A DNA stretch of 7,442 bases from positions 1 through 7,442 of the forward strand of contig VGXH01000081.1 of assembly GCA_016873405.1 (NCBI GenBank), read 5' to 3'. The DNA is from a bacterium (GTDB lineage: Bacteria; Krumholzibacteriota; Krumholzibacteria; LZORAL124-64-63). The notes beneath the pieces are model-generated. The model had not been told where the DNA came from, made no database searches, and was given only the letters and a program-made list of their open reading frames with translations. Of this stretch, positions 1 through 6,507 are shown piece after piece (position 1 is the stretch's first letter; each line of letters opens with the position of its first letter). The position numbers and the translations under genes are program-made.

Positions 1-232
1 CGCCGGTCACGTAGTCCGCGGCCTTGAGAGCGGCGACGAGCGTGGTGTGGTCAGGCGAGCCGACGGCGATGCTCACGATGTTGGTCGGGTCCAGCGGCGG
101 CGTGTTCGATTTCGCCGGGGCGGACTGGGCGGGAGCGCCGGACTTCGCGCCCGCAGCCTCGCCCGACTGGGAACCGGAGTTGCAGGCGGCCAGGCAGGCC
201 AGAATCGCGATCGCGGCCAATGACTTGAACAT
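1..232 (-). CDS. Fasciclin (FAS1) domain lipoprotein, N-terminal part, cut by window edge
   Basis: Seventy-seven residues are visible, reading leftward from an ATG at 232; the rest lies beyond position 1. The start is supported by a GGAGG Shine-Dalgarno at 240-244, 7 bases upstream. The N-terminus is a lipoprotein signal: a positive charge at Lys3, a hydrophobic stretch at 5-16, and a lipobox Leu14-Ala15-Ala16-Cys17. A low-complexity linker rich in Ala, Ser, Gly and Pro (about 18-48) follows. From about residue 51 the sequence (NIVSIAVGSPDHTTLVAALK) matches the opening of a FAS1 domain, whose usual form is an IVDIAV...HTTLVAALKAA helix start. FAS1 domains are extracellular adhesion modules, so the protein is probably lipid-anchored in the cell envelope and faces the periplasm or surface. 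The exact ligand cannot be inferred. It is divergent from the hydrolase gene at 537. Domain identity is fairly sure; total length and domain number are unknown. Confidence 0.82.
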   Translation of the reverse strand, partial: MFKSLAAIAILACLAACNSGSQSGEAAGAKSGAPAQSAPAKSNTPPLDPTNIVSIAVGSPDHTTLVAALKAADYVTG

Positions 233-322
233 CTCGTTGCCTCCGTCCGGTCTGACGTGGGTCCTGGCCTGGCGGCGCGGGCACTGCCGGCCGTCGGGGG
301 ACTATTCGGATCTGGATGTCTC

Positions 323-358
323 ATTTCCCAGCTTGCACGAGCGTGCACGCGTTGTCAA
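323..358 (-). promoter_or_regulatory. Candidate promoter of the fasciclin lipoprotein gene with an inverted repeat in its spacer
   Basis: On the minus strand there is a perfect -35 hexamer TTGACA (358 down to 353). Seventeen bases further is a weak -10, CAAGCT (335 down to 330), which keeps only the A at its second position and the T at its last. Transcription would start near 323, about 90 bases before the start codon. The spacer contains a perfect 6-bp inverted repeat TGCACG-AG-CGTGCA (plus strand, 334-347), a plausible operator position. The -35 and repeat are seen directly; promoter function is inference, and the poor -10 suggests an activator or another sigma factor could be needed. Confidence 0.35.
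334..347. repeat. Perfect inverted repeat TGCACG-AG-CGTGCA in divergent intergenic region
   Basis: Two 6-bp arms (334-339 and 342-347) are separated by 2 bp. The repeat lies between the candidate -35 and -10 of the leftward promoter. It could be a binding site for a dimeric repressor of the lipoprotein gene. A chance occurrence in GC-rich DNA cannot be excluded. Confidence 0.4.
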
Positions 359-369
359 CCTCGTCTTCG

Positions 370-401
370 CTGCCTGGCGGCGGGGCCGTCGCGCCGGGCA
401 G
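370..401. other. Long inverted repeat (possible hairpin) in divergent intergenic region
   Basis: Arms 370-379 and 392-401 pair over 10 positions (one of them G-T) around a 12-base loop. The repeat lies upstream of both candidate promoters, so it would not be in either predicted transcript. It may be a DNA-level protein site, or a remnant. The rest of 233-536 holds no convincing gene: the open frames there are short and lack family resemblance or good ribosome binding sites. Confidence 0.3.
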
Positions 402-464
402 GGGCCGCGCTTGCCTTCCCGCCGGCCTTGTCCGTGGTCGACCGCCCGCGGATCCGTTGCGGCG

Positions 465-492
465 CTGCCCCCGCCGGGGCGTGTGGTATGAT
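465..492 (+). promoter_or_regulatory. Candidate extended -10 promoter of the secreted hydrolase gene
   Basis: TATGAT at 487-492 is one base from the -10 consensus and is preceded by TGG (484-486), giving an extended -10. A weak -35 (CTGCCC, 465-470) sits 16 bases upstream, as is usual when an extended -10 is present. Transcription would begin near 499, leaving about 38 bases of leader. A perfect inverted repeat GCCCC-CGCC-GGGGC (467-480) overlaps the -35 area and could be a regulator site. Promoter function is inferred from motif and position. Confidence 0.5.
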
Positions 493-536
493 CGACGGCA
501 GCGGAAGGACGGGCGCCACCTCGGGAGGCCGGCCAC

Positions 537-1817
537 ATGCGCATGCTGAAGATCGCCGCCGCAATGATGACCGTCTACGCGCTGACGGTCCTGTCGACGC
601 CGGCCGTCGGTGCCGAGACCTTCGTGACCGAGGTGATGCGCGGGTACTTCGTCACGGCCCCCAACGGCAATCGCCTCTGGGTCGAGGTCGTTCAGCCCCG
701 CCCCGATCTGTACCCGGGCCGGCGTTTCCCGGCGGTGGTCTGCGTACCGGGCGGTCTCGGTGCCGGCGAGAACGGCCACAAGGGGTTCGCGGCAACGGGC
801 ATCATCGAGTTCCACTTCAACGCCGAGGGCCGCGGCGTCCTGCATCCCAGCGAGGGCGTGGAGGACCACAACGGGTTCCTCCACCAGGACGACCTGCGGG
901 CGGTGATTCTGTTCGCGCACAACGCGCCCAACGGACTGCCGGCCCAACTCGGCGTGCTGACGAGCAGCTACGGCATCACGATGGGCGCCGGTTGCCTCGG
1001 CCGCTATCCGGACCTGCCCGTCAAGTACCTGATCGACGGCGAAGGGCCGGACGAGAGCTACGTCACCAGCTTTGAGCCCTGGGCCCTCGACGCCGTCCCA
1101 ACCAACAATCGCGAAGTCGGCGCCTACAACATGTTCGGCCACTGGAGCACCACGCGGGACCCGTCGCCCGCCAACCTCGCCTGGTGGCAGGAGCGCGAAG
1201 CGCTGCGCTACATCGGGCAGGTCCGCTGTGCGTATCTCCGGGTGCAAGCGCAATGGGATCACGCGCAGCCGCCAAACGCGCAGTGGCCCGGCTTCGACTA
1301 CCCGCCGCTGTGGTATCCGTGCAAGCACGCGGTGGACATGGTCAATGCCGCGACGCTCGGCGATGCTCCCTGGACACGCCTCAACGGCGCCGCCATCGGC
1401 AACCCGATCGGCGGCACCTACAGCCGCGAGGCGCCTCCTGTCTACTACGCGGGCGCCTACGTCCGGGACACGGACCTGGTGCTGGTGCAGGAGATGATCG
1501 CCCTGGACCTCGGCACCACGGGCGTGGGTGAGCCGCCGCGCGCCGGACCCGTCCTGGCGGTGACGCCCAACCCGTTCAATCCCGCGACGCGCCTGGCCTG
1601 GGGGCAGGAACAGCCGGGCGCCGTCGACCTGGCGGTGTTCGACCTGCGGGGTCGCCGGCTGCGTTCACTGGCGGCCGGCTGGCAGGGTGCGGGCAGCCAC
1701 GCCGTGTCCTGGGACGGTCGCGACGATGCGGGCCGGGCGCTTCCTTCCGGTGTCTATGTTGCCCGTTTGTCGGTCGGGCCAGCGAGCTCGACGGTGAAGG
1801 TGATCCTCGCAAAGTGA
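537..1817 (+). CDS. Secreted alpha/beta-hydrolase-like protein with C-terminal FlgD-like sorting module
   Basis: The 426-residue protein begins at an ATG with a GGGAGG ribosome site (523-528) at 8-base spacing; a second ATG two codons later fits less well. Residues 1-26 form a Sec signal peptide ending near ...VGA-ET. Residues about 35-325 resemble the alpha/beta-hydrolase fold of S9/S15-type peptidases and esterases. A strand with PAVVCVPGG (65-73) is followed by a probable nucleophile elbow TSSYG (142-146, Ser144) and then KYLIDGEGPDESY (163-175). A late strand with LRVQAQWDHAQP (234-245) supplies a candidate acid, Asp241, and His264 is the candidate base. The elbow has Thr where GxSxG usually has Gly. 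After a Pro-rich linker (about 333-338), residues 339-426 form a beta-rich FlgD-like Ig module with NPFNPATRL (345-353), WDGRDDAGR (392-400) and GVYVARL (405-411). Such modules end many exported proteins of FCB bacteria and act in type IX-like secretion or surface attachment. The substrate is unknown. Confidence 0.72.
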   Translation: MRMLKIAAAMMTVYALTVLSTPAVGAETFVTEVMRGYFVTAPNGNRLWVEVVQPRPDLYPGRRFPAVVCVPGGLGAGENGHKGFAATGIIEFHFNAEGRGVLHPSEGVEDHNGFLHQDDLRAVILFAHNAPNGLPAQLGVLTSSYGITMGAGCLGRYPDLPVKYLIDGEGPDESYVTSFEPWALDAVPTNNREVGAYNMFGHWSTTRDPSPANLAWWQEREALRYIGQVRCAYLRVQAQWDHAQPPNAQWPGFDYPPLWYPCKHAVDMVNAATLGDAPWTRLNGAAIGNPIGGTYSREAPPVYYAGAYVRDTDLVLVQEMIALDLGTTGVGEPPRAGPVLAVTPNPFNPATRLAWGQEQPGAVDLAVFDLRGRRLRSLAAGWQGAGSHAVSWDGRDDAGRALPSGVYVARLSVGPASSTVKVILAK

Positions 1818-1821
1818 CGCG

Positions 1822-1837
1822 GGCGCGCTGCCGCGCC
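1822..1837 (+). terminator. GC hairpin just after the hydrolase stop codon, possible terminator
   Basis: A perfect 6-bp stem GGCGCG/CGCGCC with a CTGC loop begins 4 bases after the stop codon. No T-run follows, so if it ends transcription it would be a weak or factor-assisted terminator. It is placed as expected between convergent genes. Confidence 0.35.
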
Positions 1838-1886
1838 ACCGAACCCGGCGGCGGCGCGTACACCACCGCCGCGTATCCGCCTCAGT

Positions 1887-1905
1887 GTCCGGCTTCGGTC
1901 CGGAC
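1887..1905. terminator. Hairpin in convergent intergenic region, possible shared terminator
   Basis: GTCCGG (1887-1892) pairs with CCGGAC (1900-1905) around a 7-base loop, CTTCGGT. It sits midway between the converging hydrolase and bamA genes, so it could slow RNA polymerase from either side. It lacks a T-run on both strands. Nothing else recognisable lies in 1818-1958. Confidence 0.25.
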
Positions 1906-1958
1906 GAGGAGGTCGACGGCGCGCCCGTGCGACCCCCACGCTTCCGGCCGCCGCGCGC

Positions 1959-3095
1959 CTACTCCGCCTTCGGTTTCGGCAGCACCTGCTCGAACATCCC
2001 CTCGTCCATCAACGCCCCCTGCGCCACCAGTTGCCGGTAGCGCACGAAGTCGATGACGTCCTGGCCGGTCTGCTTGCGGCTGTTGAAGGCGGTGAAGCCG
2101 AGGAAGGCCTCGCCCGACATGTTGGCGGCCAGCCAGTGGCGGTTGGCCAGCTTGGTCTGGTCCCAGAAGAACTTCTTCTTGGCGCGGATGCCGTCGATCG
2201 ACTTCATCAGGCAGCCGGGGAACAGGTTCGCGAAGCGCCAGACGATGCGGTCGACGACCTCGTCCACGCCCGACAGGTCGACGGTGCCCGACTGCAGCAG
2301 TTCCTTGCCGGCCTTGCCCGCGGCGCCGGTCTTCGGCTCGCCGTAGACCAGGGCGCCGCCCTCGTCGACGGTGCGGTCGGTGACCACCAGCGGGTTGCGC
2401 ACGACCTTGCCGTCCACCTTCAGCACCGGCACCGCCGCGGTGATCAGGCCCTTGACCTTCATCTTGTACGCGCTCCACATCTCGCAGGAGATGCAGTTCC
2501 ACATCGCGTCCTCGGTCGGCAGCATCCACGGCAGGAAGTCGGTCGAGCCGCCGTCGGGCGCCGAGCCGTGCTTGGGCCCGGCCTGGCCGAAGATGGCCAG
2601 GTCCGAGGCGACGGTGATGTCGCAGGCCATGCCGATCTCCTGGCCGCCGGCCACGCGCATGCCGTTGACGCGGCAGATCGTCGGTTTCTTGCAGTTCAGG
2701 ATGCCGTCGACCATGGCGTTGAACAGGTCCATGTATTCGCCGTACTCGTTGGGGCGGCGGCTGTAGTACTCGGCGTACTCCTTGGTGTTGCCGCCGGTGC
2801 AGAAGGCCTTGTCGCCGGCGCCGGTGAACACCGCCGCCACGACGCTGCGGTCGGAGGAGGCGGCCTGGAAGCCGGCGATCACGCCCTTGACCATGCCCGT
2901 GGTGTAGCTGTTGAACTGCGCGGGGTTGTTCAGCGTGATCCACGCGGTGAACAGACCCTCGACGGCTATGCCCTGCTCGTCGCGCAGCGGCTTCTTCTCG
3001 TAGGTCGTGCAGGGGGCCTCGGTGCCCCAGTGCTCGGTGCCGAACAACGCGTGGTTCTTCAGCTTGTCATCGCGCGCAAGCCAGTCCAGGGACAT
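1959..3095 (-). CDS. bamA: 6-oxocyclohex-1-ene-1-carbonyl-CoA hydrolase (ring-opening enzyme of anaerobic benzoyl-CoA degradation)
   Basis: The 378-residue product is cytoplasmic and full length for BamA/Oah, which is about 120 residues longer than ordinary crotonases. The family adds water to 6-oxocyclohex-1-ene-1-carbonyl-CoA and cleaves the ring hydrolytically to 3-hydroxypimelyl-CoA, after dearomatisation of benzoyl-CoA. I recognise near-signature blocks along its length: AWITLNNPAQFNSYTT (51-66), KAFCTGGNTKEYAEYY (96-111, first oxyanion-hole segment), RVNGMRVAGGQEIGMACD (142-159, second segment), AGPKHGSAPDGGSTDFLPW (172-190), NLFPGCLMKSIDGIR (290-304) and NRHWLAANM (318-326). No signal peptide is seen. 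The ATG at 3095 has an AAGGAG site (3103-3108) at 7-base spacing. It follows the efflux operon on the same strand after 169 bp, with promoter-like signals of its own. No other benzoyl-CoA pathway gene is in the window. The symbol is shared with the unrelated outer-membrane assembly factor BamA; oah is a synonym. A related crotonase acting on another cyclic acyl-CoA is the main alternative. Confidence 0.92.
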   Translation of the reverse strand: MSLDWLARDDKLKNHALFGTEHWGTEAPCTTYEKKPLRDEQGIAVEGLFTAWITLNNPAQFNSYTTGMVKGVIAGFQAASSDRSVVAAVFTGAGDKAFCTGGNTKEYAEYYSRRPNEYGEYMDLFNAMVDGILNCKKPTICRVNGMRVAGGQEIGMACDITVASDLAIFGQAGPKHGSAPDGGSTDFLPWMLPTEDAMWNCISCEMWSAYKMKVKGLITAAVPVLKVDGKVVRNPLVVTDRTVDEGGALVYGEPKTGAAGKAGKELLQSGTVDLSGVDEVVDRIVWRFANLFPGCLMKSIDGIRAKKKFFWDQTKLANRHWLAANMSGEAFLGFTAFNSRKQTGQDVIDFVRYRQLVAQGALMDEGMFEQVLPKPKAE

Positions 3096-3167
3096 GGGCG
3101 GTCTCCTTGCTCGGGGTCTGGGCGGTCCGGCCGGCGTGGATCCGGCGGATGCGTGCCGCCCGGGTGT

Positions 3168-3187
3168 TTTCGATCAGTTGTTCGAAA
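3168..3187. promoter_or_regulatory. AT-rich 20-bp dyad, candidate operator upstream of bamA
   Basis: TTTCGA (3168-3173) and TCGAAA (3182-3187) are perfect inverted arms around 8 bp; two further symmetric pairs inside give 16 of 20 symmetric bases. It is an AT-rich island in very GC-rich DNA. It overlaps the end of the candidate bamA -10 and the predicted transcription start, the usual position for a repressor of the TetR or similar dimeric type. The regulator itself is not in the window. Confidence 0.45.
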
Positions 3188-3213
3188 CTACCGGATGCCG
3201 CGGCGGGTGGCAA
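3185..3213 (-). promoter_or_regulatory. Candidate sigma-70-type promoter of bamA
   Basis: Reading leftward, TTGCCA (3213 down to 3208, five of six consensus bases) is followed 17 bases later by TAGTTT (3190 down to 3185). The latter keeps the first, second and last bases of the -10 consensus. The predicted start is near 3178, with a leader of about 83 bases before the bamA ATG. This would allow bamA expression independent of the upstream efflux operon. It is a motif-based call only. Confidence 0.42.
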
Positions 3214-3225
3214 GCGAAAGTGCGC

Positions 3226-3239
3226 CCGGCGCTCGCCGG
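3226..3239 (-). terminator. GC hairpin after the efflux transporter gene, possible terminator
   Basis: CCGGC (3226-3230) and GCCGG (3235-3239) form a 5-bp stem with a GCTC loop, about 26 bases past the transporter stop codon. On the transcribed strand a short TTT follows seven bases after the stem. This is a weak intrinsic terminator at best, but its position is suitable for ending the efflux operon before bamA. Confidence 0.28.
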
Positions 3240-3264
3240 CCCCGGCGGCGGCCGCGGGCCTCCC

Positions 3265-6200
3265 TCAGGCCGGCAGCCGCCGCCCGTACCACAGCTTGTA
3301 CACCGCCGGGTAGACCAGAAGCTCGATCACGAACGACGTCGCCAGGCCGCCGATCATCGGGGCGGCGATGTGTTTCATGACGTCCGAGCCGGCCGAGGTC
3401 GCCCACATGATCGGCAGCAGGCCCAGGAAGCTGGCCGTCACCGTCATCATCTTCGGGCGGGCGCGCTTGACGGCCCCGTGCAGGATCGCTTCGTCCAGTT
3501 CGGCGCGCGTCGTCAGCCGGCCCTCGCGCCGCGCCGCGTCGCAGGAGAGGTCCAGGAACAGCAGCATGAACACCGCCGTCTCGGCGTCCAGGCCCAGCAG
3601 CGCGATCAGGCCCACCCAGACCGCGATCGAGACGTTGTAGTCCAGCAGGTAGAGCAGCCAGACCGCCCCGATCGCCGAGAACGGCACCGACATCAGGATG
3701 ACCATCGCCTTGAACGACGAGCGCGTGTTGGCCAGCAGCAGCAGGAAGATGAGCACCAGGGTGGCGGGCACGACCAGGCGCAGCCGCTCCTGCACGCGCA
3801 GCATGTTCTCGTACTGCCCGCTCCACTCCAGCGTGATCCCGGCCGGCAGCGCCACCTCGTCCCGCACGAGCTGGCGCGCCTCCTTCACGTAGCCGCCGAT
3901 GTCGCGCCCGGCCACGTCCACGTAGACGTAGCTGGCCAGGAAGCCGTTCTCGTTGCGCAGCATCGCCGGTCCCGAGCTGACCGACAGGTCGGCCACCTGC
4001 GCCAGCGGCACCAGCGCGCCGGACGGCGTGTCGACCAGCACGCGGCCCAGCGAGTCGAGGTCCTCGCGCAGCTCGCGCGGGTAGCGGATGTTGACGGGGT
4101 AGCGGGCGCGGCCGTCGATCACGGCGGTCACGTTCTCGCCGCCGATGGCGCCCATGACCGCCTCCTGGACCATGTCGACGGTCAGGCCCAGGCGCGCCAT
4201 CTCGCCCCGCCGCGGCTCGACGTCCACGAAGTAGCCGCCCGCCGCGCGCTCCGCGAACACGCTGCGCGTGCCCTGCACCTGGGGCAGCAGCGACTCGATC
4301 TGGCCGCCCAGACGCTCGAGCGCCTCCAGGTCCGGACCCAGGATCTTGATCCCGACCGGCGTGCGCACGCCGGTCGTCAGCATGTCGATGCGGGCCTTGA
4401 TCGGCATCGTCCAGGCGTTCGTCACGCCGGGGATGCGCAGCGCCTTGTCCATCTCGTCGACCAGTTCGTCCCACGAGATGCGGTCCGGCCACAGCGGCCT
4501 GACCAGCGGCAGCAGGAAGCCCGGCAGGCGCCCGCTGTACCAGCGCTCCTTGGCCCGCCACTGGTCCTGCGGCTTGAGGATGACGGTGGTCTCCATCATC
4601 GACAGCGGCGCCGGGTCGGTGGAGGTGTCGGCGCGCCCGGCCTTGCCGTACACGCGCTCCACCTCCGGGAACGAGGCCAGCACCTGGTCCTGCGTGCGCA
4701 TCAGGTCCAGCGCCTGCGCCACCGAGATGCCCGGCAGCGTCGTCGGCATGTAGAGGATCGAGCCCTCGTTCAGTGGCGGCATGAACTCCGAGCCGAGCTG
4801 CAGGTAGACCGGCACCGTGGCCAGCACCAGCGCGAAGGCCACCGCGATCACCGTCCGCGGCCGGCGCAGCACGAAGCGGCAGGCCGGGTCGTAGACGCGC
4901 GCGATGGCGCGGCTGATCGGGTGCCTCTCCTCGGCGTGGTAGGTGCCCACCAGCGCCGCGGTGGCCAGCTTCGCCAGCGGGCGAGGGCGGAAGACGAACG
5001 GGTCGCATCGCGCGAACATCATCCGCAGCGCCGGGTCCAGCGTGACCGCCAGCACCGCGGCCAGGCCCATCACCAGGTTCTTCGAGTAGGCCAGCGGCTT
5101 GAACAGGCGCCCTTCCTGGTCCACCAGCGTGAACACGGGGATGAAGGCCACCGCGATGACCAGCAGCGAGAAGAAGACCGCCGGCCCCACCTCCTTGAGC
5201 GCCTCCAGACGCACATCGTGGAAGCTGCCCTTGCGGCCGGTCACCTGCCACTGGTGGATGCGGTTGTAGGCGTTCTCCACCTCGACGATGGCGCCGTCGA
5301 CCAGCACGCCGATGGAAATCGCGATGCCGGCCAGCGACATGATGTTGATCGTCACGCCGGCCATCGCCAGGGGGATGAACGAGAGCAGGATCGAGACCGG
5401 GATGGTGACGATCGGCACGATCGCCGAGGGCGCGTGCCACAGGAAGACCAGGATCACCAGCGAGACGATGATCATCTGCAGGATCAGTTCGTGCGTCAGC
5501 GTGTCGATCGCGCGCTTGATGAGGTCCGAGCGGTCATAGGTGGTGACGATCTTGACGCCGGCGGGCAGGCCCGGCTCCAGTTCGTGCAGCCGCGCCTTGA
5601 CCCGGTTGATCACGTTCAGCGCGTTCTCGCCCTGGCGCATGACGACGATGCCGCCCACTGAGTCGCCCAGGCCGTCCAGGTCGGCGACGCCGCGCCGCAT
5701 CTCCGGCCCCAGCCCGACGCGCGCCACGTCGCGCAGCAGAACGGGCACGCCGCCTTCGCCGGTGGCGACCACGATCTGCTCGAAATCGGCCAGGGTCCGC
5801 GCGTAGCCGCGGGCGCGGACCATGTACTCGGTGCCGCTCCATTCCAGCAGGCGCCCGCCGGCCTCGTTGTTGGAGGCCTTCACCGCCGCGGTCAAACCCA
5901 TCAGCGTCACGTCGAACGCCGCCAGGCGCACCGGGTCGACGGTGATCTGGTACTGGCGCTGGAAGCCGCCGACGGTGGCCACCTCGGCCACGCCCTCGAC
6001 CGCCTGCACCGCGTAGCGCAGCGTCCAGTCCTGGTACGACCGCAGCTCGTCGATGTCGTGGCGGCCCTCCGGATCGACCAGCGCGTACTGGAAGACCCAG
6101 CCCACGCCCGTCGCGTCGGGGCCCAGGGTGGGCGTCACGCCCGCCGGCAGGCGCGCGGAGATGGCGCCCAGGTATTCCAGGACGCGCGAACGCGCCCAGT

Positions 6201-6507
6201 AGAGATCCGTCCCGTCGTCGAACACCACGTAGACGAAGGAGAAGCCGAAGTCCGAGAACCCGCGGATGGCCTTGACGCCCGGCGCGCCGAGCAATCCGCT
6301 GACGATGGGGTAGGTGACCTGGTCCTCGACGATGTCCGGCGAGCGGTCCCAGGTCGTGTAGACGATGACCTGGGTGTCCGAGAGGTCGGGCAGCGCGTCC
6401 AGGCGCACCGTGCGCAGCGTCTGCGCGGCGTAGACGCAGGCCAGCGCCGTCAGGACCAGCACCAGCAGCCGGTTGCGCGCGCAGAATTCGATCACGCGCG
6501 GGATCAT
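3265..6507 (-). CDS. cusA: CusA-type heavy-metal efflux RND transporter (inner-membrane proton antiporter)
   Basis: The 1080-residue product is full length for the HME-RND family, which exports metal ions with proton influx through a three-part envelope complex. TM1 is near 13-31, TM2-TM6 near 341-495, TM7 near 551-569 and TM8-TM12 near 911-1068; two large periplasmic domains lie between TM1/TM2 and TM7/TM8. The proton-relay motif is LVDGAIVEVENA (402-413, Asp404). Glu976 and Lys1019 match E. coli CusA Glu939 and Lys984. The three-Met Cu(I)/Ag(I) site of CusA appears conserved: Met576 in GSEFMPPLNEG, Met637 in DPAPLSMMET and Met709 in RIDMLTTG. Met390 and Met1044 match one CusA channel pair, but other pairs seem replaced (Leu402, Glu409 and probably Arg495). 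This favours monovalent copper/silver over the divalent metals of CzcA. The ATG overlaps the adaptor stop by one base (TGATG), and a GGGAG site lies 6 bases upstream. Residue matches rest on recalled alignment. Confidence 0.9.
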   Translation of the reverse strand: MIPRVIEFCARNRLLVLVLTALACVYAAQTLRTVRLDALPDLSDTQVIVYTTWDRSPDIVEDQVTYPIVSGLLGAPGVKAIRGFSDFGFSFVYVVFDDGTDLYWARSRVLEYLGAISARLPAGVTPTLGPDATGVGWVFQYALVDPEGRHDIDELRSYQDWTLRYAVQAVEGVAEVATVGGFQRQYQITVDPVRLAAFDVTLMGLTAAVKASNNEAGGRLLEWSGTEYMVRARGYARTLADFEQIVVATGEGGVPVLLRDVARVGLGPEMRRGVADLDGLGDSVGGIVVMRQGENALNVINRVKARLHELEPGLPAGVKIVTTYDRSDLIKRAIDTLTHELILQMIIVSLVILVFLWHAPSAIVPIVTIPVSILLSFIPLAMAGVTINIMSLAGIAISIGVLVDGAIVEVENAYNRIHQWQVTGRKGSFHDVRLEALKEVGPAVFFSLLVIAVAFIPVFTLVDQEGRLFKPLAYSKNLVMGLAAVLAVTLDPALRMMFARCDPFVFRPRPLAKLATAALVGTYHAEERHPISRAIARVYDPACRFVLRRPRTVIAVAFALVLATVPVYLQLGSEFMPPLNEGSILYMPTTLPGISVAQALDLMRTQDQVLASFPEVERVYGKAGRADTSTDPAPLSMMETTVILKPQDQWRAKERWYSGRLPGFLLPLVRPLWPDRISWDELVDEMDKALRIPGVTNAWTMPIKARIDMLTTGVRTPVGIKILGPDLEALERLGGQIESLLPQVQGTRSVFAERAAGGYFVDVEPRRGEMARLGLTVDMVQEAVMGAIGGENVTAVIDGRARYPVNIRYPRELREDLDSLGRVLVDTPSGALVPLAQVADLSVSSGPAMLRNENGFLASYVYVDVAGRDIGGYVKEARQLVRDEVALPAGITLEWSGQYENMLRVQERLRLVVPATLVLIFLLLLANTRSSFKAMVILMSVPFSAIGAVWLLYLLDYNVSIAVWVGLIALLGLDAETAVFMLLFLDLSCDAARREGRLTTRAELDEAILHGAVKRARPKMMTVTASFLGLLPIMWATSAGSDVMKHIAAPMIGGLATSFVIELLVYPAVYKLWYGRRLPA

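Noticed and set aside
257..1075. 272-codon plus-strand frame overlapping the divergent region and hydrolase
   Set aside because: It overlaps the hydrolase in another frame, its Arg/Gly/Pro-rich product resembles nothing, and it would span the predicted promoters.
321..1328. 335-codon minus-strand frame opposite the hydrolase gene
   Set aside because: It is antisense to a gene with a signal peptide, good ribosome site and recognisable C-terminal module, and it resembles no family.
1959..3095. Ordinary enoyl-CoA hydratase/isomerase call
   Set aside because: The length of 378 residues and the BamA-specific blocks outside the crotonase core point to the ring-opening hydrolase.
2031..3380. 449-codon plus-strand frame opposite bamA
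   Set aside because: It is the antisense shadow of a gene with near-signature conservation; its composition is Val/Ala/His/Arg-rich and repetitive.
3188..5440. 750-codon open frame on the minus strand inside the pump gene
   Set aside because: It is a shifted frame of the same strand, rich in Arg, Gly and Ala, while the overlapping frame gives a full CusA protein with all motifs.
3007..5661. Very long open frame (884 codons) on the plus strand across the pump and bamA start
   Set aside because: It is antisense to cusA. Its product is a low-complexity Arg/His/Gln/Asp-rich string typical of a high-GC antisense frame, and no family is recognisable.
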